A program made the translations under genes and the position numbers. The notes below the pieces were generated by a model. That model made no database searches, was not told the origin of the DNA, and saw only the letters and a program-made list of their open reading frames with translations. Positions 1-7,897 of a stretch of DNA of 64,000 bases are shown in pieces. Each line of letters begins with the position of its first letter. Within the stretch, counting starts at the first letter, position 1. The DNA comes from Psychromonas algarum (GTDB lineage: Bacteria > Pseudomonadota > Gammaproteobacteria > Enterobacterales > Psychromonadaceae): positions 248,001-312,000 of the forward strand of contig NZ_SNUW01000002.1 in the NCBI RefSeq assembly GCF_004376845.1, given 5' to 3'.

Positions 1-1
1 T

Positions 2-373
2 GAAATAAGTTTACGTTTACAACATGCAATGCAACAAAAATGTCAGCAGCAACTTAACCTAACAAACCAATTGCAGAATCGATTACAACAAGCAAGTCCT
101 GCACATTACATTAAAATTGAACAACAAAAGCAGCAACAATTAAACCGCCAGTTAACACAAGCAATATTAGCGAAATTAAATAATTCTGAACAACATCTAC
201 ATCATCAAATGCAACAACTACACGCTTTTAGTCCACTTGCTACACTAGCTCGTGGATATGCCATAGTGAAAGATACCAAAGGTAAAGTGTGTACTGATGC
301 GAGTACTTTAAAAACAGGTGAGAATATTCAAGTTACTTTAGATAAAGGTCAGATTAACGCTCAGGTAATCTAG
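2..373 (+). CDS. xseA: exodeoxyribonuclease VII large subunit, C-terminal part (partial at window start)
   Basis: The reading frame is open from base 2, so the true start lies outside the window and the internal ATG at 29 is not the start. About 123 C-terminal residues remain. They show the Gln-rich coiled-coil region of XseA followed by the conserved SPLATLARGYAIV block and the short beta-rich tail. In the family, XseA joins several XseB subunits to make exonuclease VII, a cytoplasmic nuclease that degrades single-stranded DNA from both ends. A strong hairpin terminator follows the stop codon, and the next gene converges on it from the other strand. The identification rests on the C-terminal motif and is firm for a fragment. 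Confidence 0.93.
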   Translation, partial: EISLRLQHAMQQKCQQQLNLTNQLQNRLQQASPAHYIKIEQQKQQQLNRQLTQAILAKLNNSEQHLHHQMQQLHAFSPLATLARGYAIVKDTKGKVCTDASTLKTGENIQVTLDKGQINAQVI

Positions 374-407
374 TAATAGAGATAATTGATGCCTAGATTT
401 ACATTAT

Positions 408-448
408 AAGTGAGCAGTTAACCATGGCACTGCTCACTTTATTTTTTT
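408..448 (+). terminator. Rho-independent terminator of xseA
   Basis: A perfect stem of at least 10 bp (409-418 with 429-438, AGTGAGCAGT/ACTGCTCACT) has a 10-nt loop and is followed on the plus strand by a T-rich run at 438-448. It lies between the convergent xseA and mshQ genes. On the minus strand the U-tract is poor, so it mainly serves xseA. Confidence 0.85.
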
Positions 449-3400
449 AGTTAAAGGTCTGTAGACGATAAATTATTCTATCGTTTCCTCTAAACAAGCC
501 AAATGCCACATGTCCTGAAATACAGTCTTTTAAAGTACCACTCTCGCCAGAACAAGTTACTGCATTACCAGGATCTAATAACCAAGGAGCCACTGTTTCT
601 AAATTAATAAAGTAATCTAACTCACCACGATTATCAGGAGCAGAAAAATTAAACTGACTTTTACCAGCAATTAATGGGCTATTAATAATACTCAGTTTTG
701 TTGTCCCACTAGTATTACTGATTGGATCGCTCACTTGGATATCATTTGATGCATTCTTAACCGGATCACTTGTCACTTGCGAAAGATTAATAGCCGTACA
801 AACATCACGAGTAAAATTAACAAATCTTGTTCCATCGTAATAAGTAGCCTGTACATCCGTTCTAATCGCTTGAAATTCGCTACCATGACCACTCCCCGCT
901 TGTAAGCGGCCATAAGCTAAATCACCTAAGTCACCTAAGAAACAACTATCGGCAGCACAAGTTGTTGTACTATCCATCTGAATTTTCTCTCCATCTTTCC
1001 CTGTTAATTGAATAAAATAGTTAACTTTGTCGGCACTAAAGTAAGGTCCCTCAGGTGAAGTTGTTTTAGCAATCCCCATTTTAAGCCCAGTAATATCATG
1101 CTGACCCGCTATCCATGAACTGGCTTGATAATAATCGGCAGGTAATAAACGGTCACTTAATGAAAGTAATGTTTGATCAGTATTCGCTTGATCAGAAAAA
1201 CTACCAGAGGCAGTATCTTTTGCAGCCACTGGATAGCCTAAATTATAATCATAATTTACAGTGATCTTTTGCCCCCCCTGCGCATAAGCGATCATGCTGT
1301 AATTTACTTCAATATCTTGCTGGCCAATATAAGTGTAATCACTATTACAGGCAGGAGTAACATTGAAACCATTAAACGCTAAATAATCAGGATAGAAGCG
1401 CCCGATACTTTTAATTGCAGAACTTTCAATTTCATTATTTGCGACTAAATAATCATTTTCAGTTTTAGCAATTAAGCCCAACGTCCCAACTTCATCATAA
1501 GCAAGGTTTTGATAAACAAACTCACCGGATGTCAAATCGACTTTATAACCATCAGTTCCGTTATATTGTAAATTTCCTAATGTGCCACTGCTTGGAAAAA
1601 CTAAACTAGGCTGTAAATTAATCGTACTCGAAAAACTAGGCGTTCGAGTCCCATAAGTTCCATTACAGTGCCCTTTACTATCGTTAGTACAGTCTTTTAC
1701 CGCAGTGACTGTTAGATCAAAAGTATCAACCGCTACAGCACTATAATCGACATTACTTGAACGAATAAAACCACTCCCAACATCACTCGTTTCAGGGTTA
1801 GTTATAGACGTTCCTGCACTGATAGCATCTCGCTTATAACCTGTTACATCGCTAATTTGTAATTCTAAAGGATTCACAATAGTTGACGTACTACCTTGTA
1901 ATTCATCATTTTGATTAGCATCTGCAGGTGGACTCCCAACTCCAGCATCGTCACGAGCATGTATTTGTATTTGGCCTGTATCAGGGTAATTAATAGCAAT
2001 TGGAGTGCTACTAACACCAGAAGAAAATGCAACATCAACTAATGTTGCAGCATTTGCAGACTTACCAACCGGATCCCCCTCCACTTCTACATCGACACCA
2101 ACTGGCGTAGTTGGACTAACGTATGATGACCAAAACTGTAATTCTTTAGTGCCCGTATAACCTTCAACAACCTGACATTGTCCTGTTGTAGTATCTTCCC
2201 CGATAGCTGTTAATGTTAATGAGAAAGGACGATTAGCAATATTAATACAATCACCATTGATATCTTTTTCACAACTTAATGCAGCTTGTAACTTAAAAGG
2301 TCTAAAGGTAATTATCGGAGAATCGATTGTTGCTCCACTCCCTGCAACGGTAACAACGACATCTCCAGCATCTGGATGGAAAAGCGCTAAATTCACAGTA
2401 CCATTATCAGATGCTGAAAAATTATATTCAGCTTTCCCATTGCCATTATTAGTTAAACTACCTTGACCATCACCAATACTCCAATCACCAAGGTTAGTGC
2501 TTGTAGAAAGTGAAATTGCACTCGAATAATCGGTATCAACATTTGCATCTAACAACACTTTTATCGGAATCGTTTGTGCAGAACAAGTCAAACCATTTTG
2601 GTCTAAACCATCAAAGGAGAAGCTATAATTATTATTTGGAGGGGTAATTTCTCCACCACATATAGACTCATAATTAATAATTGTATTACCTCCTAAAAAA
2701 ACATTAGCAGCAGCAATTTGACCATTTAAAGTAAAACCACTAAGAGTAATATCACCTGATGAGTATAATAATGCATCAATAGAATTAGATGCATGAATAG
2801 TTAAATTGCTATTAACAATAAAAAACCATCTACTACTGTTTGAGTTAATCAACTGTCCATTTAAAGCTTGAATATTTTCTACAAATAAAAATACATCTCC
2901 ATCTCCTATAACTTCGATTCGCGCAGTTGGATCCAATTTAAGAGTGTGAATTGCATAAACACCAGCAGACAACTTAACCGTAGCAGTTTCCTGTACCGTT
3001 AATGAATCAACTTGATAAAGCAAACCAGCGTCATAGTCTAAGGGTAAAAAAGTAATTTCAGAGCTACTACCAGCAATGATATTTTCGAAAATAGTCGCAT
3101 TGTATTTTGTATCGCTTTCACCTGTACCGCCTAACTCAATTACTTGAGAGTTCCATAGTGAAAACGACACTCCATTATTATTTTCAACAATGGAAAAATC
3201 ACTTAGCTCTTGTGATGGCGGGCTGGTAACGCCACAACTTACTCCTGCACCACAACTATTTGGAGGAGGGTTACCATTTGTTGCTGTATCTGGATCATAA
3301 TAATAACCCGCAATAGAGCCAAACGGAAAAAGATTCGTTTTTGAATCTAATATCTGAGCTGTGTTTTGCATGAAAAGCTCAGATGTAGAGTTATAACTTT

Positions 3401-3809
3401 GTACAGCATCTGGAAAAATATCAGTACACTGCCCGATTAGCTCATCTACCGGTAAGTCAATTGGTGGCTCTGGCTTAACGTTCTCACAAGTAACACCTAA
3501 AATATCAGCATTAGGTTTAAGTGTGATTGTACCTCCGCTCCAAACATCTTCTGTTACTTTAGACTTATTACCAATGATCACATTGCCTGTCGCATATATA
3601 GAGCCAGTAAATATTGCCTTGTTTCCAATGGTTACGTCACCTTTCACATACATACCAGGGTAGGCAATATCGGTATTGTTATTATCTAATGTGTAATTTC
3701 CATTAACGACTACATAGCTATTTAGATCATCAGGAGGATCGCATTCAGCAGCAAATGCGGTGATCGGAATTAAAAAAAGGATAACAATTAGCTTTTGAAA
3801 TAATCTCAT
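447..3809 (-). CDS. mshQ: MshQ-like large secreted pilus-locus protein
   Basis: This 1120-residue protein has a clear Sec signal peptide (residues 1-20, cleaved after ITAFA). An N-terminal region (about 30-110) repeats a short glycine/asparagine beta pattern (GDVTIGNKAIFTG and similar), suggesting a bactofilin-like or beta-helical fold. A second beta-rich region follows at about 230-385 (LYSSGDITLSGFTLNG). The long C-terminal part carries the MshQ/DUF6701-type block with RFYPDYLAF and CNSDYTYIGQQDIEV. MshQ is the last gene of MSHA pilus loci in Vibrio and Shewanella. Its exact role is not settled, and a surface or tip adhesin is plausible. It overlaps mshP by 4 nt (ATGA), which indicates translational coupling. 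Position and the C-terminal block support the name; the N-terminal fold is inferred. Confidence 0.8.
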   Translation of the reverse strand: MRLFQKLIVILFLIPITAFAAECDPPDDLNSYVVVNGNYTLDNNNTDIAYPGMYVKGDVTIGNKAIFTGSIYATGNVIIGNKSKVTEDVWSGGTITLKPNADILGVTCENVKPEPPIDLPVDELIGQCTDIFPDAVQSYNSTSELFMQNTAQILDSKTNLFPFGSIAGYYYDPDTATNGNPPPNSCGAGVSCGVTSPPSQELSDFSIVENNNGVSFSLWNSQVIELGGTGESDTKYNATIFENIIAGSSSEITFLPLDYDAGLLYQVDSLTVQETATVKLSAGVYAIHTLKLDPTARIEVIGDGDVFLFVENIQALNGQLINSNSSRWFFIVNSNLTIHASNSIDALLYSSGDITLSGFTLNGQIAAANVFLGGNTIINYESICGGEITPPNNNYSFSFDGLDQNGLTCSAQTIPIKVLLDANVDTDYSSAISLSTSTNLGDWSIGDGQGSLTNNGNGKAEYNFSASDNGTVNLALFHPDAGDVVVTVAGSGATIDSPIITFRPFKLQAALSCEKDINGDCINIANRPFSLTLTAIGEDTTTGQCQVVEGYTGTKELQFWSSYVSPTTPVGVDVEVEGDPVGKSANAATLVDVAFSSGVSSTPIAINYPDTGQIQIHARDDAGVGSPPADANQNDELQGSTSTIVNPLELQISDVTGYKRDAISAGTSITNPETSDVGSGFIRSSNVDYSAVAVDTFDLTVTAVKDCTNDSKGHCNGTYGTRTPSFSSTINLQPSLVFPSSGTLGNLQYNGTDGYKVDLTSGEFVYQNLAYDEVGTLGLIAKTENDYLVANNEIESSAIKSIGRFYPDYLAFNGFNVTPACNSDYTYIGQQDIEVNYSMIAYAQGGQKITVNYDYNLGYPVAAKDTASGSFSDQANTDQTLLSLSDRLLPADYYQASSWIAGQHDITGLKMGIAKTTSPEGPYFSADKVNYFIQLTGKDGEKIQMDSTTTCAADSCFLGDLGDLAYGRLQAGSGHGSEFQAIRTDVQATYYDGTRFVNFTRDVCTAINLSQVTSDPVKNASNDIQVSDPISNTSGTTKLSIINSPLIAGKSQFNFSAPDNRGELDYFINLETVAPWLLDPGNAVTCSGESGTLKDCISGHVAFGLFRGNDRIIYRLQTFN

Positions 3810-4243
3810 AATTGAGTAGCCTCAACAGTAATTTGACGACGAGTCATTATTTCACCACTTTCACAAACTGCCGTACTAACTAACTTATAACGTGTTGCAA
3901 TACCAGCTGAAGCTACCTTTTCTGTACAAGTAACATCGACACTACAACTATGAAAACCAGGGTTATTAGGTAAATCAGGAGAAATTAATGTTGCGGGACA
4001 CTCTGTCACACTTGAATCTAAAGGAAATAAGTCAGTTAATACCATTTCACTACCAGAATAAGCCGATAAATATGCGCGGGCGGCATAGACTTCAAAACTC
4101 GCTCCTTGTGCACTATCACGTTGTAATGAAACCAAACTTGCTGCTAATAACGAAACAATAATGATCACAAAAATGGCTATAAGTATGGCACTACCAGACT
4201 GTCTAGGGCTTACTTGAGAGCCAGTGATTTGATTATTTATCAC
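3806..4243 (-). CDS. mshP: MshP-like minor pilin or pilus-assembly protein
   Basis: The protein has one hydrophobic segment near its N-terminus (SAILIAIFVIIIVSLLAASL) preceded by RQSG, as in MshP and PilX-type proteins. A periplasmic domain with several cysteines follows. I place the start at a GTG at 4243, because AAGGAG (complement of 4252-4257) sits 8 nt upstream. This gives 145 residues and leaves 22 nt after mshO. A longer frame from 4318 would overlap mshO by about 50 nt and has no better ribosome binding site. The gene lies between mshO and mshQ, the usual MSHA order. The function is inferred from family and position: a minor component of the type IV pilus made at the inner membrane. 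Confidence 0.75.
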   Translation of the reverse strand: MINNQITGSQVSPRQSGSAILIAIFVIIIVSLLAASLVSLQRDSAQGASFEVYAARAYLSAYSGSEMVLTDLFPLDSSVTECPATLISPDLPNNPGFHSCSVDVTCTEKVASAGIATRYKLVSTAVCESGEIMTRRQITVEATQL

Positions 4244-4265
4244 CTTAACGTCTCCTTGAATTTGC

Positions 4266-5015
4266 TTACGGGACATTGTTAATGTGTAGCGTTTGTTCAA
4301 AAGCCACCTCCAAATCATTTAAAGGCAAACTAAAATTAACTTTCACCAGACTATTGCGTTGTAGTGTTGCATTAATAACTTCAAAGGTTCCTGAAATATT
4401 CTCAGCCATCAATACACCTGTCTCTTGATTTTTTTGACGGTATAAATCATCTCCAATCATACAATATTGTAAACGTTCATTGATGATATAAAGGCGCTTA
4501 GCTGGTGAAGATAATGGGAAACTAATATCACCAGACAAAGATAACGTATCCATAGCGGTGTTGATGCCAGTAATACTCTGAACTTTACTTGATCCATTAG
4601 CATCGCTTACGAATAATTCAGATGCATTTAATAAATACACGACAGCTTTGTCAGCAGCATCATAACTATAATCATCCATCACATTGATCACTGCTTGATT
4701 ATCTTCTATTGGATAAACAGGAAGATCCAAGTATAAACTACTGTTTTTAACGGGGTAAAAACTTAAACAACCATTCTCCACTTTGACACTATTGGGTAAC
4801 GCATTAGAAGCTTCTCTACGCATTCGCTCCATCGCAAAACGAATACTATTCAATGACTTATCTCGATCGGATATTTCATTATAAATATTTAATCCTTTGC
4901 CAATGTAGGTGGTTGTTGCAATACCAAGAGCGGCTAAAATAATGATCACAATAACCAATTCAATTAATGTGAAACCTTTTGTTAACGAAGGATGTGTGAG
5001 TTTATTTATAAGCAT
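4266..5015 (-). CDS. mshO: MSHA minor pilin MshO
   Basis: A type IV prepilin leader precedes the cleavage and methylation motif KGFTLIELVIVIII, which continues as the hydrophobic helix. The following RFAMERMRREASNALPNSV is characteristic of MshO and PilW-like minor pilins. The start is the ATG at 5015, which overlaps the mshD stop as TGATG, with AAGGGG 8 nt upstream; a TTG one codon earlier is less likely. The mature protein of about 235 residues should be processed by the prepilin peptidase and join the pilus or its initiation complex. The peptidase gene and assembly ATPase are not in this window. Confidence 0.85.
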   Translation of the reverse strand: MLINKLTHPSLTKGFTLIELVIVIIILAALGIATTTYIGKGLNIYNEISDRDKSLNSIRFAMERMRREASNALPNSVKVENGCLSFYPVKNSSLYLDLPVYPIEDNQAVINVMDDYSYDAADKAVVYLLNASELFVSDANGSSKVQSITGINTAMDTLSLSGDISFPLSSPAKRLYIINERLQYCMIGDDLYRQKNQETGVLMAENISGTFEVINATLQRNSLVKVNFSLPLNDLEVAFEQTLHINNVP

Positions 5016-5644
5016 CAATAATTCCCCTTTAAAGCAGAGAATGTAATTTCTTCATCCGTTGGTGTTTTGATTGTCACTAAGATCTCTTTAAACACATCTT
5101 TTTTATTTTCTGTTACTTGAATTTTTACAGCATAACTTTGTAGCTCAGAAGAAAGATCATCACCTAGAACATCACCTAGAACATCACCATAGCTAACAGC
5201 ACTAACAAAATCATTTTCAATAAAATCATCAACATCATTAAAGTTTTGATGTTCACCTTCAATTTCACTAGCATCAATACCGTAATTAACTGCTCTTGTG
5301 CACGTAACTGCAATTGGAGTTCCAGTGCTTACCCATGTTTGGCTACTTTGCTCGTACCATAAGTTATTATCTCCCCAGATTTCCCCACAACGATATAACC
5401 CACCGTTATGATCAGAGTTTTGGTCATAAGCACGCGATAAGATATCTTGTAGAATATTTTGTCCAAGTTGAGAGGCTCTTAAGCGATGGATTGGTTCAAG
5501 AGTATCTTTACTTTGTGATATCAACATTGTGGTCATTGACAACAAAGCGAGTGCTAATACAACAATGCCGATAACTAATTCTATTAAAGTAAAACCAGCA
5601 GTTGATTGATGGCGAGTATTAACAACACCTAAGAGTCTATTCAT
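5015..5644 (-). CDS. mshD: MSHA minor pilin MshD
   Basis: The prepilin motif AGFTLIELVIGIVVLALAL is followed by LRASQLGQNILQDILSRAYD and DQNSDHNGGLYRCGE, a block typical of MshD. I chose the ATG at 5644, which has AGAAGG 8 nt upstream and overlaps the mshC stop by 8 nt; the in-frame ATG seven codons earlier would overlap mshC more. This gives 209 residues. Near residues 153-164 the gene has a 12-bp near-tandem duplication that encodes DVLGDVLGDD (about 5158-5190). The gene is coupled to mshC upstream and mshO downstream. Role by family: a minor pilin in the MSHA pilus. Confidence 0.86.
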   Translation of the reverse strand: MNRLLGVVNTRHQSTAGFTLIELVIGIVVLALALLSMTTMLISQSKDTLEPIHRLRASQLGQNILQDILSRAYDQNSDHNGGLYRCGEIWGDNNLWYEQSSQTWVSTGTPIAVTCTRAVNYGIDASEIEGEHQNFNDVDDFIENDFVSAVSYGDVLGDVLGDDLSSELQSYAVKIQVTENKKDVFKEILVTIKTPTDEEITFSALKGNY

Positions 5645-6140
5645 GAATATAACCTTCTGATTCAATGTTAATCATGAGGTTGTTTTCACCAGTTAATGAA
5701 ATGGGGCTATTACCAGTTGTTAAACGACCTTGTAAATCAAAATGATAATTAGCAGGCATTAATATGCCATCACTAAAATTAATAATATTATATTGGCTAT
5801 AGCTATCATCATCACAGCTGATGTTTGCAGAAGGTATCGAACAGACTCCATTATTTTTAGCGGTATGTTCACTATAAAAACAAGCTGATTTAGCAACCAG
5901 CCAATAACAAGCATTGTTGACTGCATTAACAGCGGGGTCAGCGTTCATATTTTGTAATTGTGTTAAACGTAACCGGGAAATGAGTTGGTCTTTGACGGTG
6001 TAATCTTCAAAAGTGGATTGACTCGTTAATTTAGGTAACACAGCTGCAGCAAGTACCGCTAATACAATAACCACAATCACTAACTCAATGAGTGTAAAAC
6101 CCAATGTTTGATGTATCAGCTGTTTTTTTCTAAATGCCAT
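5637..6140 (-). CDS. mshC: MSHA minor pilin MshC
   Basis: This 167-residue type IV pilin-like protein has the leader and cleavage motif LGFTLIELVIVVIVLAVLAA, then KLTSQSTFEDYTVKDQLISR and a region with four or five cysteines, as in MshC. It is the first minor pilin after the two major pilin genes. It is separated from them by about 410 bp that hold a repeat and a terminator, so the minor pilins may be transcribed from their own promoter or by read-through. It overlaps mshD by 8 nt. Assignment between MshC and other minor pilins rests on order and on the motif after the helix. Confidence 0.8.
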   Translation of the reverse strand: MAFRKKQLIHQTLGFTLIELVIVVIVLAVLAAAVLPKLTSQSTFEDYTVKDQLISRLRLTQLQNMNADPAVNAVNNACYWLVAKSACFYSEHTAKNNGVCSIPSANISCDDDSYSQYNIINFSDGILMPANYHFDLQGRLTTGNSPISLTGENNLMINIESEGYIHE

Positions 6141-6202
6141 TGTCTAATCCATTATTAAAAGCAATATAGTTGATAGTACATTATTATAAAATTGAAAATA
6201 AT

Positions 6203-6366
6203 AATACCAATCACAGTAAATAGCGGATCTATTTTACTGGTTAAAACAACTCACTTCGTTTTTATAAATTTCGCAAATGGAACAAGTAATTATCTCAATT
6301 TACGCCTCGAATTGAATTGTTTTTTCTGCGCAAAATTTAGAGCACAGACTTAATGTAATTGCTATA
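6203..6366. repeat. MITE-like repeat between mshC and mshA
   Basis: A 164-bp non-coding stretch has imperfect terminal inverted repeats. The left end (6203-6219, AATACCAATCACAGTAA) and the complement of the right end (6350-6366, TATAGCAATTACATTAA) agree at 13 of 17 positions. The left end continues into ATAGCG, and the same 20-odd bases occur again at 15438-15460. No transposase is nearby, so this would be a non-autonomous or relic element. Whether it is mobile is inference. It sits within the 410-bp gap between mshC and mshA, where I see no gene. Confidence 0.55.
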
Positions 6367-6506
6367 AGCTTTGATTATAAAAATAAATTAACATTTACAT
6401 TACAAGTATTTAAAAATAGCAAAAATAAATTCAGCTATTTTAAAAGTAAAAGAAAGGCAGCAAAAAAGGCAATAATACCTTGATGCTATTCAAGCATAAA
6501 AAAGAC

Positions 6507-6532
6507 AAAAAAAATCCCGCCTAAGCGGGATT
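6507..6532 (-). terminator. Rho-independent terminator after mshA
   Basis: On the minus strand, AATCCCGC-TTAG-GCGGGATT forms an 8-bp stem (6525-6532 with 6513-6520), followed by a U-run complementary to the A-run at 6507-6514. It lies 20 bases after the mshA stop. It should end most pilin mRNA before the minor pilin genes and help set a high pilin-to-minor-pilin ratio. Confidence 0.9.
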
Positions 6533-6550
6533 TTTATTATATTAAATTAA

Positions 6551-7015
6551 TTAACAACCAGATGTATCTACTGTAATTGTTGGGCGAGCTATGCTTGTTG
6601 CATTTGCATAAGTAACACTACAATTTGCTGCACTACCTGAAGCAATATTCGTAGGTGATATTACAACAGAGTCAGTACCTGCCGCAGCAGATGTTGGAGA
6701 CCAATCATCAGCACTCAAATCAACAGCATCAAAAATGCCTGATGCAGTTGGGTAACCAAAAAGGATTTCAACATCAGTACCATCAATATCTAGAGTAGAT
6801 TCAGAGCCTACTTTTTCAACACCGGCGATTGCCGCTTTAGAATAAGTTAGTGTAGCACCACTTTCTAATGCTGCTTTTAAACCTTGTGTCGTAGATGCAC
6901 GCGCATCACCTTGTAAATCGATAAATTTAGGCACTGCAACAGCAGCTAAAATACCTAAAATAATGATCACGATAACTAATTCGATTAGTGTAAAACCTTT
7001 TTGTAGTTTATTCAT
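6551..7015 (-). CDS. mshA: MSHA-type major pilin, copy 2
   Basis: This 154-residue type IVa pilin has a short leader (MNKLQKG), then GFTLIELVIVIIILGILAAV, and the MshA-specific continuation AVPKFIDLQGDARAS. It ends with a cysteine pair (NCSVTY and the final SGC) that should close the D-loop by a disulfide. GGGAAG lies just upstream of the ATG. It is the second of two tandem MshA paralogues, separated by 81 bp and followed by a strong terminator. The first 55 residues are nearly identical to copy 1, and the exposed C-terminal halves differ. By family, MshA polymerises into the mannose-sensitive haemagglutinin pilus used for surface attachment. Confidence 0.9.
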   Translation of the reverse strand: MNKLQKGFTLIELVIVIIILGILAAVAVPKFIDLQGDARASTTQGLKAALESGATLTYSKAAIAGVEKVGSESTLDIDGTDVEILFGYPTASGIFDAVDLSADDWSPTSAAAGTDSVVISPTNIASGSAANCSVTYANATSIARPTITVDTSGC

Positions 7016-7096
7016 TTTTACTTCCCTTTTTTAATTTAGCTTGCCTATTAAGTAAACATTACCTTAACATCTTTAATTTAATGCATTAACCTATAT

Positions 7097-7540
7097 TTAA
7101 CAACCTGTTACAATAGCTTTAATAATAGGTCGTTTACCTGCTGCAACAGCTTCTGTATATTGAACTTCACAATTAGTTGCATTAGATCCTGAAGCTGTAA
7201 TAGTAGTCAATGGAGCGGCATTTACGACAGTCCAATCACCTACGCTTAAATCAACAGCATTATTAATCCCATCAGACGTACTTGCAGGGTAACCAAAAAC
7301 AACAGCGACCCCACTTTTTGTCATTTCCCCTGAAGATACTTTTTCAATTCCTTGAATAGCAGCTTGAGAATAAGTTAGGGTTGCACCACCTTCTAATGCA
7401 GCTTTAACACCTTGCATTGCGGAAGCTCGAGCATCACCTTGTAAATCAATAAACTTAGGCACAGCAGTTGCAGCTAAAATACCTAAAATAATGATCACTA
7501 TTACTAATTCAATTAATGTAAAACCTTTCTGATTTATCAT
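7097..7540 (-). CDS. mshA: MSHA-type major pilin, copy 1
   Basis: This 147-residue type IVa prepilin has the leader MINQKG, GFTLIELVIVIIILGILAAT and the MshA hallmark AVPKFIDLQGDARASAMQG. The C-terminal cysteine pair (NCEVQY and final VTGC) matches the second copy. AAGGA precedes the ATG by about 7 nt. It is the first gene of the pilus locus, with 357 bp of AT-rich DNA upstream that should hold the promoter. No mshB lies beside it, unlike the usual mshB-mshA-mshC order. Which copy is the main structural subunit cannot be told from sequence; the downstream copy may be an alternative pilin. Confidence 0.9.
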   Translation of the reverse strand: MINQKGFTLIELVIVIIILGILAATAVPKFIDLQGDARASAMQGVKAALEGGATLTYSQAAIQGIEKVSSGEMTKSGVAVVFGYPASTSDGINNAVDLSVGDWTVVNAAPLTTITASGSNATNCEVQYTEAVAAGKRPIIKAIVTGC

Positions 7541-7897
7541 TTTATTCCTTTTTAATATTGACGCTCAAATTTAGTACTTTATTAACAACTCATTGTTTAT
7601 GGCAAATAATCAACTAATAATATTTATACAAATTATGTTAGTACAATATATTGGATTAACACCTTGAAAAACAAATAATTAACTATTTTTCTAATTGATA
7701 TATTGTTTTTAAAATTAATAAGTCGATTTTATTGTTCATGCTCATAAAAACATTTTTTTTATAAGCATGAATAAAATACCAAAGCATAATATTTTGGCGA
7801 ATATATCACCAAATGAGTAGAGCAGTCCAACACTTACAGTCAAATAATTCAGGTTTTATATATAATTAAATATTGATTTACTTTTTTGTTATTAAAA
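7541..7897 (-). promoter_or_regulatory. AT-rich region upstream of mshA with a long hairpin
   Basis: This 357-bp gene-free stretch lies between proA and the first mshA. It holds an inverted repeat at 7732-7774 (TTCATGCT at 7735-7742 with AGCATGAA at 7764-7771, then seven A:T pairs inside and a 5-nt loop). That repeat could end proA mRNA, although no clear U-run follows. A weak sigma-70-like pair for mshA on the minus strand is TTGTAC (7641-7646) and TATTAT (7617-7622), 18 bp apart. The hairpin is plain in the sequence; the promoter is a guess. Confidence 0.4.

Noticed and set aside
5314-5574. An 86-residue frame opposite mshD
   Set aside because: Shadow of a pilin gene that is supported by motif, order and ribosome binding site.
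4946-7510. Repeated DNA at the starts of the pilin genes
   Set aside because: It reflects the conserved prepilin GFTLIEL coding sequence, not a mobile repeat or CRISPR.
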